64,000 nucleotides of DNA from Chitinibacter sp046530675 (lineage in GTDB: Bacteria > Pseudomonadota > Gammaproteobacteria > Burkholderiales > Chitinibacteraceae), in the NCBI RefSeq assembly GCF_046530675.1, contig NZ_CP172558.1, positions 3,140,159-3,204,158 of the forward strand, in the 5' to 3' direction. Below the pieces are notes generated by a model. It was not told where the DNA came from and searched no databases. It worked only from the letters and a program-made list of their open reading frames with translations. Shown here piece after piece: positions 36,248 to 45,680 of this stretch. Position 1 is the stretch's first letter; every line of letters starts with the position of its first letter. The position numbers and the translations under genes are program-made.

Positions 36248-37149
36248 GCGACGAGCAATTTCATACCCAGAAGGCGGCGATTCGCGCCTCCTTTGACAAG
36301 GCTGCACACAGCTACGACGCGGCGGCAGTCTTGCAGCGTGAAATTGTCGACCGGATGTTTGAACGGCTGGAATTGATGCGAATCGACCCGCAACGCGTGC
36401 TTGACGCCGGCAGCGGCACCGGTTACGCGATTCCGAAGTTGCAGCAACGCTTTAGCAAAGCGCAAGTGATCGAGCTCGATTTAGCGCCTGCCATGCTCGC
36501 CGTTTCGCGCGACAAGCAAATCGGTAGTGGCGTCAAAAAATTACTCAAGCAATTGAGCAATCGGATTCCAGCGCAAGTGTGCGGCGATATTGAACGCCTG
36601 CCGTTTGCCGACAATTCGCTCGATATGATCTGGTCTAGCCTTACCTTGCAATGGTGCAATACCCCCGACGCGGCCTTTGCCGAATTTCAACGTGTCCTCA
36701 AGCCCGGCGGCCTGCTGATGTTTGCAACACTAGGCCCCGATACGTTGAAAGAATTACGCACCGCTTTTGCTGGTGTCGATGGCTACGAGCACGTCAATCG
36801 CTTTATCGATATGCACGACCTAGGCGATGCGCTCGTGCAGCAGGGCTTTGCAACGCCGGTGATGGACATGGAATACCTCACAATGACATATAGTGATGCA
36901 AAAGCGGTAATGGCCGACTTAAAAGGCATTGGTGCACACAATAATATGCAAGGCCGTCGCACCGGCATGTTTGGCAAAGCGGCGTGGCAACGGGTGCAGG
37001 CGCAATACGAAACCTTGCGCCGTAATGGCAAACTACCGTGTACTTATGAAGTCGTTTACGGCCATGCCTGGAAATCTGAAACCAAACCCAGCAAGCAGCT
37101 TCCCGACGGCAGCCAGATTATCGAATTTCGCCCGCGAGCGGCCTCCTGA
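36244..37149 (+). CDS. bioC: Malonyl-[acyl-carrier protein] O-methyltransferase BioC
   Basis: This 301-residue SAM methyltransferase has motif I VLDAGSGTGYAIPKL (about residues 40-54) and motif IV ADNSLDMIWSSLTLQW. It also has the post-motif KPGGLLMFATLGPDTLKELR (in parts) that is characteristic of BioC. It methylates malonyl-ACP to begin pimelate synthesis for biotin. Its stop overlaps the bioD start (TGATG). Confidence 0.93.
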   Translation: MSDEQFHTQKAAIRASFDKAAHSYDAAAVLQREIVDRMFERLELMRIDPQRVLDAGSGTGYAIPKLQQRFSKAQVIELDLAPAMLAVSRDKQIGSGVKKLLKQLSNRIPAQVCGDIERLPFADNSLDMIWSSLTLQWCNTPDAAFAEFQRVLKPGGLLMFATLGPDTLKELRTAFAGVDGYEHVNRFIDMHDLGDALVQQGFATPVMDMEYLTMTYSDAKAVMADLKGIGAHNNMQGRRTGMFGKAAWQRVQAQYETLRRNGKLPCTYEVVYGHAWKSETKPSKQLPDGSQIIEFRPRAAS

Positions 37150-37859
37150 TGAGCGCACAGACCGGCATTGCATCGCGCTATTTTATTACCGGCACCGATA
37201 CCGAGGTCGGCAAAACCGTTGCGACGGCTCAACTGATACGTCTATTCAATCAACTTGACATACCTACAATAGGTATGAAGCCAGTAGCCTCTGGTTGCAT
37301 AGCTCAGGGCGATATACTCATCAATGATGATGTCATTGCACATCAACAGGCCAGCCCGATTCATGCACCACTTGAGCTGGTAAATCCCTATCGTTTTCTG
37401 CCGCCAATTTCACCCCATTTGGCCGCTAGAGCAGCCGGCGTTGCAATTGATCTGCAGCATTTGGTTCACTGCGCCGAACAATTAAGCGATTATGCCGAGA
37501 CCGTCATCATCGAAGGAGCCGGTGGCTGGTTTGCGCCGCTGAGCGAGCAGTTCCGGATTTCAGATCTGGCGGTGGCATTACAAGCACCGGTAATTCTGGT
37601 CGTCGGCATGCGCTTGGGCTGCATCAATCATGCCCTGCTCAGCGCGAAGGCCATCAGGCTGTCTGGTTTACCTATAGCGGGCTGGATTGCCAATCGAATT
37701 GATCCGGAAATGGCATTTTATTCAGATAATTTGAGCTACCTGCAAATGCATTTGTCTGCGCCACTACTTGCCGAAATCGATTTTCAGGAGAATGCAGTCG
37801 ATGGCTGTCTCAATCTACAAGCGTTTGAACGACTTAAATTGCGGAATTTAACGCCTTAA
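37149..37859 (+). CDS. bioD: ATP-dependent dethiobiotin synthetase BioD
   Basis: The 236-residue protein has a P-loop with the BioD variant GTDTEVGKTV near the N-terminus (about 10-20), then MKPVASGC and EGAGGWFAPL. It carboxylates 7,8-diaminopelargonate to dethiobiotin. It is coupled to bioC by a one-base overlap; bioA, bioB and bioF are not in the window. Confidence 0.95.
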   Translation: MSAQTGIASRYFITGTDTEVGKTVATAQLIRLFNQLDIPTIGMKPVASGCIAQGDILINDDVIAHQQASPIHAPLELVNPYRFLPPISPHLAARAAGVAIDLQHLVHCAEQLSDYAETVIIEGAGGWFAPLSEQFRISDLAVALQAPVILVVGMRLGCINHALLSAKAIRLSGLPIAGWIANRIDPEMAFYSDNLSYLQMHLSAPLLAEIDFQENAVDGCLNLQAFERLKLRNLTP

Positions 37860-37893
37860 ATTAACATCAATCGACCATTTTGATAGCGATTCA

Positions 37894-38472
37894 ATGATTA
37901 AACATTTACTGACCAGCTTGGCCTTGCTGATCTGCACCATTGTGCTGTTTGCATGCAGCAAACCCGCATTTCAGGGCAGTGATCTGAGCGACACCACCAT
38001 CGGTGGTGAATTTGAATTGCTGGATCATCACGGACAAAAGAGAACGCTGGCCGACTATCGTGGCAAAATTGTAGTCTTGTTTTTTGGCTATACGTCTTGC
38101 CCGGATGTTTGTCCGACGACTTTATCCGAGCTGCGTGGTGTTATAAACGACTTAGGTGAACAAGCCAAAGAAGTACAGGTGCTCTTTATCAGTGTTGATC
38201 CTGAGCGTGACAATCCGGCTTTGCTTGGCCAGTATGTCCCGGCTTTTCACCCCGGCTTTATCGGATTAACAGGCAGCAAGGCACAAATTGATGCCGCAGC
38301 CAAAAATTATCGTGCTATTTATCAAAAACAGGGTAAAGACAAAAGCTATACCGTCGATCATACTGCTGGCAGCTACCTAATTGATCGTGCAGGAAAAACC
38401 CGTGTCATGATCAGCTATGGTGCTGGCGCAGCCACATTCACCCATGACATCCAATTACTCTTGGCCGAATAA
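37894..38472 (+). CDS. SCO1/SenC-family copper chaperone lipoprotein
   Basis: The 192-residue protein has a lipoprotein signal (SLALLICTIVLFACSK, Cys about residue 21). The thioredoxin-like fold has the copper-binding CPDVCP motif in GYTSCPDVCPTTL and the conserved His in YTVDHTAGSYLID. SCO proteins deliver copper to cytochrome oxidase CuA or act as thiol-disulfide factors. It is anchored in the periplasm and starts 34 bp after bioD. Confidence 0.92.
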   Translation: MIKHLLTSLALLICTIVLFACSKPAFQGSDLSDTTIGGEFELLDHHGQKRTLADYRGKIVVLFFGYTSCPDVCPTTLSELRGVINDLGEQAKEVQVLFISVDPERDNPALLGQYVPAFHPGFIGLTGSKAQIDAAAKNYRAIYQKQGKDKSYTVDHTAGSYLIDRAGKTRVMISYGAGAATFTHDIQLLLAE

Positions 38473-38475
38473 AGA

Positions 38476-39243
38476 ATGAGCGTAGAAGAAAACAAAGGCA
38501 TCCATCCGATCCCCGACGATGCCGACATTGCCCAGTTTCTGCTCAAGTCCCCTCTGGAAATTGCTGCAGTACTGCGCTCAATGGAGCAGGCAGAAACCAA
38601 TATTGCCGTTCATTTCAATCATGGACGAGACATGATGGTGACCCGCATCCTGAATGTTGATGCCAAAGAGAAAAAATTCATTTTTGACATCAGTGGACAA
38701 CAGCACATCAATGATGGCGTTAGCCGTGCTGATAAGTTGTTATTTGTCGGCGACCTCAATGGCGTAAAAGTCCAATTCACGATCCGCACCCCTAGCCGGA
38801 TCCAGTTCCAGAATGGCACGGCTTTTATCGCCAATCTGCCAGCTGATCTGGTAAAACTGCAACGACGCGAATACTTCCGTCTTACCACGCCGATTGCTAC
38901 GCCCTACACCGCAACCTTCCTACTGGAAAATCAGCAAGACTCACTCAGCTTTGATCTGCACGACATCTCCTTGGGGGGTGTCGGTGTTTGGTTGAAAGAT
39001 GAAAATCAAAAGGCATTATTCGAGCTGGGGGTCATCTTACCCAGAGTCGGCCTAGAGCTCGGAGGCGCAGGTCGCGTCATCGTCGATGTTGAAGTCCGTA
39101 ATTTGCACACCGTCAGCCTTAAACAAGGCATGGTGAGAATCATGCTGGGGCTCAAATTTATCAATTTATCCCGCTCCAGCGAAAGTTTGCTGCAACGCCT
39201 GATGGTTCAGCTCGAACGCGACAAAAAAGCCATCACCGGTTAA
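38476..39243 (+). CDS. ycgR: YcgR-like flagellar brake protein (PilZ domain)
   Basis: The 255-residue protein has an N-terminal YcgR domain (about 15-125) and a C-terminal PilZ domain starting at QRREYFR (the RxxxR part) with the DISLGGVGV element ([D/N]xSxxG). Both are needed to bind c-di-GMP. YcgR-type proteins bind the motor when c-di-GMP rises and slow or bias it. Its closeness to the flagellar cluster at 39-47 kb fits this, as does the c-di-GMP-type motif in the filament locus. It starts 3 bp after the SCO gene. Confidence 0.88.
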   Translation: MSVEENKGIHPIPDDADIAQFLLKSPLEIAAVLRSMEQAETNIAVHFNHGRDMMVTRILNVDAKEKKFIFDISGQQHINDGVSRADKLLFVGDLNGVKVQFTIRTPSRIQFQNGTAFIANLPADLVKLQRREYFRLTTPIATPYTATFLLENQQDSLSFDLHDISLGGVGVWLKDENQKALFELGVILPRVGLELGGAGRVIVDVEVRNLHTVSLKQGMVRIMLGLKFINLSRSSESLLQRLMVQLERDKKAITG

Positions 39244-39256
39244 AGATCACAATGAA

Positions 39257-39280
39257 CGGGGGCAGATTAAATTTGCCCCG
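39257..39280 (+). terminator. Hairpin after the YcgR-like gene, possible terminator
   Basis: CGGGGGCA and TGCCCCG form a GC stem around GATTAAATT just past the stop codon. The following bases (GTTTC) are only weakly T-rich, so termination is uncertain. Confidence 0.45.
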
Positions 39281-39383
39281 GTTTCAGCATCACTGACTTG
39301 CTGCAAGCAAGACACTCCAGATGCAGCGATAGGTATACGCCCCAAAGCCAATCTAACATTGCGCTAGCAAGCAATACCCCAGC

Positions 39384-40523
39384 TCAGTCCCACTTCACCC
39401 TAGGCGTCAGCAAGGCGATCAGCGCCGCAGCCAGCGCCACGAGCGCCATTCCCCAGCTCAAGCTGGTTTCATGCGCAACAAAACCAATGACTGGCGGCCC
39501 CATCAAGGCACCAATCGACCCCATTGTTGTTACCGCAGCCAAGGCGACAGCCCCCTGTTTAGCCGCCTGAGCATAAACGCAAGGCGATACGGCGGCCATT
39601 CCCAAGCCGACAAGGGCAAAACCAATCAAAGCCGGCACAAGCCCACCGATCAGCAAAGCAGCAGATAAACCCAAACCAGACAACAAGCCACCCCAAAGCA
39701 ACATTTTTGGCGCCCCAAACTGCGTTCGCCATACATCACCAAACCAGCGCGCGATAAACATTGTGACCGAGAAAAAGGCGATCCCAAGCGGCGCCATCTG
39801 GGCGCTGGCAGCAACCACATCTTTCAAATACAGTGCAGACCAATCCGACATTGATCCTTCAACGATCGTACCGCATAACGCCAGCAATCCGAGCCAGAGC
39901 GCAACGCCGGTAGGCAAAACAAACCGCTGCCCGCCTCCTGATGCCTGCGGTTTTTCCACCAGCAAATGGCGAACCGAGACCGCAACCGCCAGCCAAAGAA
40001 TCATGGATGCAACTAGAAAGTGCACCCAGACCAGATCACTGATGAAGGTCATTCCCGAGGCAAATAAAGCAGCCGCCAGTCCGCCCAAGCTAAACACCGC
40101 ATGCAAACGCGACATAATCGCCTGCTTGCCGACAATCTCGGCTTGGACTCCTTGCGCATTCATTCCGACATTGAGCAAGCTGGCGAGCACCCCTTCTAGC
40201 AGCATCATGAATAAAGCCACCGGATAATTCGGCGCCAAAGCCAAGCCGATCAGAACCAGAGGCAATAATGCACCGCTAATCATACAGGCGGCTTTTGAGC
40301 CCAGCTTATGCAAGATCGTCGCAGTCACCGGAAACGAAAAAACAGCACCAAGACCACTGGCGAGCAACAAGAAGCCAACTTCTGCCGTTGATAAACCCAG
40401 ATAAATTTTCAACGCCGGGATACGCGAAGCCCAGGTACCAAAGTTAAATCCCAGAACCAAAAACAAGGTAGCGACGGCCAACTGAGTGCGGCGAATATGA
40501 CTTGCAGAGTGTAGTGTGGTCAC
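39384..40523 (-). CDS. MFS transporter (YbjJ-like)
   Basis: The 379-residue protein has about 12 hydrophobic segments and an NFGTWASRIPALK element after helix 1, typical of the YbjJ-type MFS subgroup. The substrate is unknown. Its start overlaps the end of the small FlhB-like gene by 4 bp, so it may be read through from the flagellar cluster, although functionally it looks like a passenger. Confidence 0.85.
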   Translation of the reverse strand: MTTLHSASHIRRTQLAVATLFLVLGFNFGTWASRIPALKIYLGLSTAEVGFLLLASGLGAVFSFPVTATILHKLGSKAACMISGALLPLVLIGLALAPNYPVALFMMLLEGVLASLLNVGMNAQGVQAEIVGKQAIMSRLHAVFSLGGLAAALFASGMTFISDLVWVHFLVASMILWLAVAVSVRHLLVEKPQASGGGQRFVLPTGVALWLGLLALCGTIVEGSMSDWSALYLKDVVAASAQMAPLGIAFFSVTMFIARWFGDVWRTQFGAPKMLLWGGLLSGLGLSAALLIGGLVPALIGFALVGLGMAAVSPCVYAQAAKQGAVALAAVTTMGSIGALMGPPVIGFVAHETSLSWGMALVALAAALIALLTPRVKWD

Positions 40524-40879
40524 AGAGTATCCGGAGATTGAGGTTCGTCAGCGTCGCGCTGATCGGCATTTTGTGCAGAAAGGTAGCTAAAATCCGGAGC
40601 GTCGATGTTCTCACCGCGCTCCAGCATATAGATAAACGCGAGTAATTCTGCCACAGCCCGATAGAGCTGGGGAGGAATTTGACTATCAAGGTCAACCTGC
40701 ATCAGTAAAGCCACCATTTCTGGTGAGTCATGCACAAAAATGCCCGCTTCTTTGGCTTTTTCGATGATTTTTTCCGCCAGAATACCTTTCCCTTTGGCCA
40801 CCACCGTAGGCGCGCTACTACCTTCTCGATACGCCAGCGCAATGGCTTGAGCGCGTTTGGGATTAGTGCTCATGACCAT
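40520..40879 (-). CDS. FlhB C-terminal-domain-like protein (FhlB/YlqH type)
   Basis: The 119-residue protein resembles only the cytoplasmic autocleavage domain of FlhB. NPKRAQAIALAY corresponds to the NPTH-downstream region of FlhB, and AKGKGILAEKIIEKAKEAGIFVHDSPEM matches its conserved core (in parts). The membrane part and the NPTH cleavage site are absent. Stand-alone versions occur beside fliK in many bacteria and may influence the hook-to-filament export switch. The start may be the ATG at 40879 or 40873. It overlaps the end of fliK by 17 bp. Confidence 0.85.
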   Translation of the reverse strand: MVMSTNPKRAQAIALAYREGSSAPTVVAKGKGILAEKIIEKAKEAGIFVHDSPEMVALLMQVDLDSQIPPQLYRAVAELLAFIYMLERGENIDAPDFSYLSAQNADQRDADEPQSPDTL

Positions 40880-41993
40880 CGACCTGGCTGGCCACCAGAT
40901 TTAGTCCGGCAGATTCGAAACGGCGCATTAACTCAGGTTGCTGTTGACGCAATAGCTGTAAGGTTTCTTCTTTTGCGACTTGGAAACGCAGCTTGAACTG
41001 CCCTTGCTGCAACTGCGCGACCACATCAAGCTCACCCAGAGTGGGTAAATCAAGACTCAGTCGCGTCTGCCATTGCTGCAAATCGCGCTCACCTTCGTGT
41101 TGCGTCTGCCGCTCATTTTCCAGCTCCCAGCGTAATGATTGACCAGGCCAAGCCTGGCCTTGCCAGACCAAAGGCTTATTTTCAATCAGATCCAGCTGCT
41201 GGCGCACCAGTTGCTGTAAACCTTTTTCGTCTAGCACGCTCATGCCGCGCGAAGTCAATGGAGTATCGCCGCCTTGTTTGAGCGATTCCGTGCGTTCACT
41301 AGAACTAATTCCAACCTTGTCATTATCCGCGCGAACTTGACCTTTTCCAACCTCATCAATTGTCTTTGTCTGGTTTGAAGCAGGTAATTCTATCGATTTT
41401 TTCGTTGCTTCACCTTGTGCTATCTGCGGTGTTTGAGCTGCTTGCGGCTCTTTAAGCAAGCTTTGTAAGGGGCGCTCGCCTGACACCCACTCTGCCTGAT
41501 GCGACTCATAAAATAAGCCGCTCTGGGCAAGTCTGGAAGCAAGTTGATTAGCCAGCTGAGCACTATCGGGTTTACCGCTGAATAAAGGCTGAGTTTCTTT
41601 CAAGTTACTTGCTGGTGTGTCATCGGCTTTCTGGAGTAACTCACCAATCAACGTAGCGCCCTTACTCAAGGCGACATTAGGATCTTTAATCGATTGTTGA
41701 GCCTGTTCCGGCTTGAGGGTAAGCTGAAAAGTCAGTTGTGGCTCTTTGCTCAGGACGGTGAGTTCAAACTGCTGTCCAGGCTGAGTATTTCTCGGCAGAT
41801 TCAAGTCAAGTAACTGATCTTTTACCAAAACGGCAAAACGCCCGTTATTAAGCTGGTTCGTGACCAGCGCCTGCACTTTTTCACCAACGGTAAGACGAAG
41901 GTCATCAGGTGAAACGCGAACCGTTTCCAGTACGCCCTGCTGGGCGCGGAGAAAATTACCGACCAGTGTATTGGATGTATTGCCGGGTAACAT
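40863..41993 (-). CDS. fliK: Flagellar hook-length control protein FliK
   Basis: The 376-residue protein is Gln-rich with low complexity in the middle and a C-terminal hook-length-control domain (about 260-370). That domain contains RWELENERQT and TLGELDVVAQLQQGQFKLRFQVAKEE (in parts), the usual FliK core. FliK measures hook length and switches export specificity through FlhB. Its neighbour, an FlhB-C-like protein, supports the call. The start ATG lies 3 bp after the DUF2802 gene. Confidence 0.8.
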   Translation of the reverse strand: MLPGNTSNTLVGNFLRAQQGVLETVRVSPDDLRLTVGEKVQALVTNQLNNGRFAVLVKDQLLDLNLPRNTQPGQQFELTVLSKEPQLTFQLTLKPEQAQQSIKDPNVALSKGATLIGELLQKADDTPASNLKETQPLFSGKPDSAQLANQLASRLAQSGLFYESHQAEWVSGERPLQSLLKEPQAAQTPQIAQGEATKKSIELPASNQTKTIDEVGKGQVRADNDKVGISSSERTESLKQGGDTPLTSRGMSVLDEKGLQQLVRQQLDLIENKPLVWQGQAWPGQSLRWELENERQTQHEGERDLQQWQTRLSLDLPTLGELDVVAQLQQGQFKLRFQVAKEETLQLLRQQQPELMRRFESAGLNLVASQVDGHEH

Positions 41994-41996
41994 CGG

Positions 41997-42410
41997 TCAC
42001 CCCTTATAAACACCGCGATAAATCGCCACAATCAGATCAGCTTCAGCGCGAGACAAGCCACATTCCATAATTAATTGCGACGCATCTGCACCTGCCTGCG
42101 CCATTCTGATCGCTTTGGCATAGAGCGTTTCTTCGTGAGGCTGGCCATGCTCCAAGATATCAGGCGCATTCTGTTGAACCAAGGGAGCCAATTCAGATGG
42201 TGGCGTTATTGCGGACAACCTTAACTTCAACAACTCGACCTCTTGCTGCAATAACGCGATTTGCTCGGCCTGCTGATTATCCTCTGGATGCAAAACGGTA
42301 CGATTATGTCGATACCAGAAGAAAAGCAATTCCGCGACATAAAACAAAATCAGCAAGACACCGATATAGAGTAATTGCGGCCAAGTGATAAATAGCCCAG
42401 CTTTATCCAC
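41997..42410 (-). CDS. DUF2802-domain membrane protein
   Basis: The 137-residue protein has an N-terminal transmembrane helix (LLYIGVLLILFYVAELLFFW, about 13-32), a coiled coil (about 45-65) and a C-terminal helix-turn-helix-like DUF2802 domain (AIRMAQAGADASQLIMECGLSRAEADLI, in parts). Proteins of this type are commonly encoded in flagellar regions of beta- and gammaproteobacteria. The function is unknown. Confidence 0.75.
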   Translation of the reverse strand: MDKAGLFITWPQLLYIGVLLILFYVAELLFFWYRHNRTVLHPEDNQQAEQIALLQQEVELLKLRLSAITPPSELAPLVQQNAPDILEHGQPHEETLYAKAIRMAQAGADASQLIMECGLSRAEADLIVAIYRGVYKG

Positions 42411-42459
42411 TATGCCTCCATTAATTAGTAGATTGCTCTATCGGTTTTTATTTGAAAAA

Positions 42460-42777
42460 TTAGCGATATCTTTCATCCAGTTTTCGCCCCTGGACTTCGC
42501 TTTGCAATATGCCCTGTAATTCAGCACGCCATTCTTTTGTCAAAACAAGCAATGCATCATGCTGCTGCTGCAGGTAAAGAAGTTTGTCTTTAATGAGTTG
42601 CTGATCCGATATTGAATAGTCCGACCAGGCTATCAGTGGCAAACTCAAACTCCACTGATTATAAGCGGGAAACTGTTGCTCGAAATCATCCCAAGCGCCT
42701 ATATTTGCTAATCTCAATAATTGCTCACTCACATCACACAGATCATTCAACCACTGGATCAGTTCAGACTCGGCCAT
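42460..42777 (-). CDS. fliT: FliT-like flagellar export chaperone
   Basis: This 105-residue all-helical, acidic protein of FliT size is encoded immediately downstream of fliS with a 14-bp overlap, the classical fliD-fliS-fliT order. FliT binds FliD in the cytoplasm and in enterobacteria also represses FlhDC. The sequence itself is too divergent for a motif-based call, so the assignment rests mostly on position, length and helicity. Confidence 0.65.
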   Translation of the reverse strand: MAESELIQWLNDLCDVSEQLLRLANIGAWDDFEQQFPAYNQWSLSLPLIAWSDYSISDQQLIKDKLLYLQQQHDALLVLTKEWRAELQGILQSEVQGRKLDERYR

Positions 42778-43216
42778 GTATCAGTCGCCCATGGTTTTGC
42801 ACATCAGCAGCTTGGGACTCAGATTGAAACTCGGGTTTGATACTGAGCCAGGAAGCTCGCAAATCATTCATTAAATTGCCAATTTCATCCAAGACCGCGG
42901 CATCATTATGCAAGTTGGCCCACAATAATTGATGAGCCGCATACTCGTAGAGCGCATCCAGATTCTCTGCCAATTCATTGCCTTCACCCTTTTCAAGCGA
43001 AGCCCGTAACCCGTCTTCAATAATGGAAATGGCTTTACTAACAGCCATTCCTTTATCTGCAATGCGTCCCTGCTGGATGTGGAATTTTGCCAAGTTAATC
43101 GATTTTATTGCGCCATCAAACAGCATTACGACCAGCGCATGTGGACTCGCAGACTCAATCTGATGCTCCAGGCTTACAGAGCCATAAGCATCGAGTGCTT
43201 TTCTGTTTGTATTCAT
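42764..43216 (-). CDS. fliS: Flagellin export chaperone FliS
   Basis: The protein has 150 residues from the ATG at 43216, whose first base overlaps the fliD stop (TAATG). An upstream in-frame start would extend into fliD. It has the FliS core LDAYGSVSLEHQIESASPHALVVMLFDGAIKSI (in parts), binding the flagellin C-terminus. Its C-terminal tail is longer than the E. coli form. It is translationally coupled to fliD and overlaps fliT. Confidence 0.93.
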   Translation of the reverse strand: MNTNRKALDAYGSVSLEHQIESASPHALVVMLFDGAIKSINLAKFHIQQGRIADKGMAVSKAISIIEDGLRASLEKGEGNELAENLDALYEYAAHQLLWANLHNDAAVLDEIGNLMNDLRASWLSIKPEFQSESQAADVQNHGRLIHGRV

Positions 43217-45201
43217 TATCCCACCTTCGGCAGGTTGGCTAATTGACCCGCCAGCCAATCACTGGTGTTCTGTAGTTTTGAGACGGAAACATCAAGTGCA
43301 GAATACTGCGCACGTAAACGCTGCTCGATCCCCACCAATCGGCGATTCAAATTATCAACCTGCTTGGCAATATTTTTAGCCTGCTTATTCATGCCATCTA
43401 CACGAGTTGCAACCTCACCTTCACTGGAAAGCATTTTTTCCAACATGGCATCAAATTGGTAACCGATGCCTCGTGAGAAGCTAATTGTGCCACGAGAAGC
43501 CCCATCAGGAGAGCTTGCTGCCCCACCGAGCACTGAAAACTTCAAACCGGAATCCATCGTCACTTGCTGACCAATTCCTGTTTTGATGTCATTGCCGACT
43601 TTGACTTGCACATCGGTTCCGGTCACTGTCGCTGCGATACCTGTACCCAGTAAGTCACTGGTAATACCCAAGCTGCCTTCCGAGCCGTACTTCACATTAT
43701 TAATAACAATTTTATTATCTGCGCCAATGACCACACCTACTTTAGCACCAGCCGTCTGCAATGCAGAATTTGAATTAATCCGAGTCTGTAACTCAGCAGC
43801 CAATTGCGCCGGCGTATAATCCCCTTCGGTCAGGGTAACTGATGCTGCCGTGCCATTAATCATTAAACCAAATGTTTTGTTGGTGGCATTAACATTGAAA
43901 GTACCGCCTACACCAGCAAAATTTAATGCCGATGTTGTCTGTGTTGCCTGAGTGGCATTATTAATTACAGACACGGAGAGATCAGAAACTGGCTGAGTAT
44001 TTTTATCGAAAGCATCAATACGAATCAAAGAATCACTGGCACGACCATTACTAGCAAACAAGCCAATCACGCCTTGCGGGTCGGCAGCTAAAGCTGCATT
44101 GAATTTGCTGCTATCCAGAGACATGACACCATTTTTGTCGGTTTTGATTCCAACCTTGGACAAAGCATCATAATTACCACCGGTGCCCGAAATCATTTGA
44201 TTAACGGCATTTCTCAAGGACATCTGTATTGAACGCACAGTACCTTCACCGGTTAAAATAGCTCCCTGTTTGGTCTCCGGATTATAGGCCGTTGATTCCT
44301 TTAAATTTTTTGTGACTTCATTGTATGCTTTGATGAAGTCTTCAACGCTTTTCGTGATGTTACCGGTGCTTCTACCTACAGTCAGATTGACTGGTGAAGT
44401 AGTTACCTTGTTCAGCGTCAGGGTCACGCCGTCTACTACATCGGAAATCACATTGGCTGATTTACTAATTGCAATCCCATCAACGGTAAAGAGAGCATTT
44501 TTTGCGGCCTGATTTTGCGTTAAATTAGCTACTCCCCCCACCGTACTGGCGTTATAAGCCAAACGCGATAAACCCGCCGCATCAGTATTATTGGCATCAC
44601 CAGTGTCATTAGTAGTAATTCTTAAAGCATTTTTCTCACCCGTATCAGTAGAAACTAATGCGAGTTTATAACCTGTACCATCATTAATAATGCTGGCACT
44701 CACACCTGCTTTGGCATTGTTAATAGCATCTCTCACCCCGGTCAGAGTGTTATTGCTAGCATCAATGGTAATGGTTTTGGATGACTTATCCGGATTGGAG
44801 GTAAATGATGTAACGCCCGCGGTCGTCGTATACTGGCCAAAATCAAGCGTGATTGTACCCGTACCAACCTCGGCTGTAGTTGCAGCAAAAATACCGGAAG
44901 ACAACTTTTGATTCGTCGCTAACTGCGACACTTCAAGCGAAAATTTCGCCTCTGCGGCATTTTTTGCAGCAGAGATACTGACATACTCACTCGACGATGA
45001 GGAAGCCGTCACCGAAGTAAAATTATCGGCATTAGCCAGCTTTTGTGCCGCAGCCTGAAAGCTCGCCAGGGCACTTTTGATTGTGCCATATGCACTGATA
45101 CGCGCCTGAATTCCGATGTTTTTAACGTCAAACTTCTTCAGGGGCTGCTGCTCCACTGCCATTAATTGACTGACAATAGAATTAACATCAATCATAGCCA
45201 T
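43216..45201 (-). CDS. fliD: Flagellar hook-associated protein 2 (filament cap) FliD
   Basis: This 661-residue protein has an N-terminal FliD_N region (DVNSIVSQLMAVEQQPLKKF, in parts), a large central head (about 90-560) and a FliD_C helix region near the end (VDNLNRRLVGIEQRLRAQYSALD, in parts). It forms the pentameric cap for flagellin polymerisation. It is longer than E. coli FliD (468), owing to an expanded central domain. It lies between flaG and fliS. Confidence 0.93.
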   Translation of the reverse strand: MAMIDVNSIVSQLMAVEQQPLKKFDVKNIGIQARISAYGTIKSALASFQAAAQKLANADNFTSVTASSSSSEYVSISAAKNAAEAKFSLEVSQLATNQKLSSGIFAATTAEVGTGTITLDFGQYTTTAGVTSFTSNPDKSSKTITIDASNNTLTGVRDAINNAKAGVSASIINDGTGYKLALVSTDTGEKNALRITTNDTGDANNTDAAGLSRLAYNASTVGGVANLTQNQAAKNALFTVDGIAISKSANVISDVVDGVTLTLNKVTTSPVNLTVGRSTGNITKSVEDFIKAYNEVTKNLKESTAYNPETKQGAILTGEGTVRSIQMSLRNAVNQMISGTGGNYDALSKVGIKTDKNGVMSLDSSKFNAALAADPQGVIGLFASNGRASDSLIRIDAFDKNTQPVSDLSVSVINNATQATQTTSALNFAGVGGTFNVNATNKTFGLMINGTAASVTLTEGDYTPAQLAAELQTRINSNSALQTAGAKVGVVIGADNKIVINNVKYGSEGSLGITSDLLGTGIAATVTGTDVQVKVGNDIKTGIGQQVTMDSGLKFSVLGGAASSPDGASRGTISFSRGIGYQFDAMLEKMLSSEGEVATRVDGMNKQAKNIAKQVDNLNRRLVGIEQRLRAQYSALDVSVSKLQNTSDWLAGQLANLPKVG

Positions 45202-45235
45202 AATAACCCCCTACCACCGCTTAAATACATCAAAA

Positions 45236-45601
45236 TCAGGCTTTTTCCCTAACCAACAAACCCTGAAGCTTATCCAATGCTTTGGCAATGGCAATCACTT
45301 CTTCATTAGGAAGTTGACGTAATACTTCTTTTGATTGCTGATCAATCAATTTCACCATCCGAATTTTAGTATCTTTGTCAGTACTAAACTCCAGACCCAC
45401 ATTTTTATTGAGCGACTGAACGGTTTCGTTGATCCTTCTGACAGCCTCATCCATTTCTGCTGGCTGAACTTCGGCAGAGTCCTGCTCTTTGCCTGCAACC
45501 CCCAACACTTTTACACTTGGGAGATCAGAAACAACAGATTCCGAATTTTTTTGCTGGGCAGAAGAAATATTTGCGGCAGCGCCAAGAGATTGAATTTGCA
45601 T
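45236..45601 (-). CDS. flaG: FlaG-family flagellar protein
   Basis: The 121-residue protein has the FlaG core VGLEFSTDKDTKIRMVKLIDQQSKEVLRQLPNEEVI (in parts) in its C-terminal half. FlaG limits filament length in several polar-flagellated bacteria. It sits between fliC and fliD, the common order, with AGGAGAG upstream of its start. Confidence 0.9.
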   Translation of the reverse strand: MQIQSLGAAANISSAQQKNSESVVSDLPSVKVLGVAGKEQDSAEVQPAEMDEAVRRINETVQSLNKNVGLEFSTDKDTKIRMVKLIDQQSKEVLRQLPNEEVIAIAKALDKLQGLLVREKA

Positions 45602-45621
45602 GATAGCCTCTCCTTGCAGTT

Positions 45622-45651
45622 AAGCCCCAGCGACCAAAATCACCGGGGCTT
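45622..45651 (-). other. Hairpin between fliC and flaG
   Basis: AAGCCCC and GGGGCTT form a perfect 7-bp stem with an internally pairable 16-nt loop, 30 bp past the fliC stop. There is no clear U-tract on the minus strand. It probably stabilises the abundant fliC mRNA or partly terminates it before flaG. Confidence 0.45.
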
Positions 45652-45680
45652 CGTAAAGACCTCTAAATTATTCTACCTGA

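Noticed and set aside
45622..45651. Hairpin after fliC as an intrinsic terminator
   Set aside because: On the coding strand no U-tract follows, and flaG, fliD and fliS continue in the same direction. I kept it only as a hairpin.
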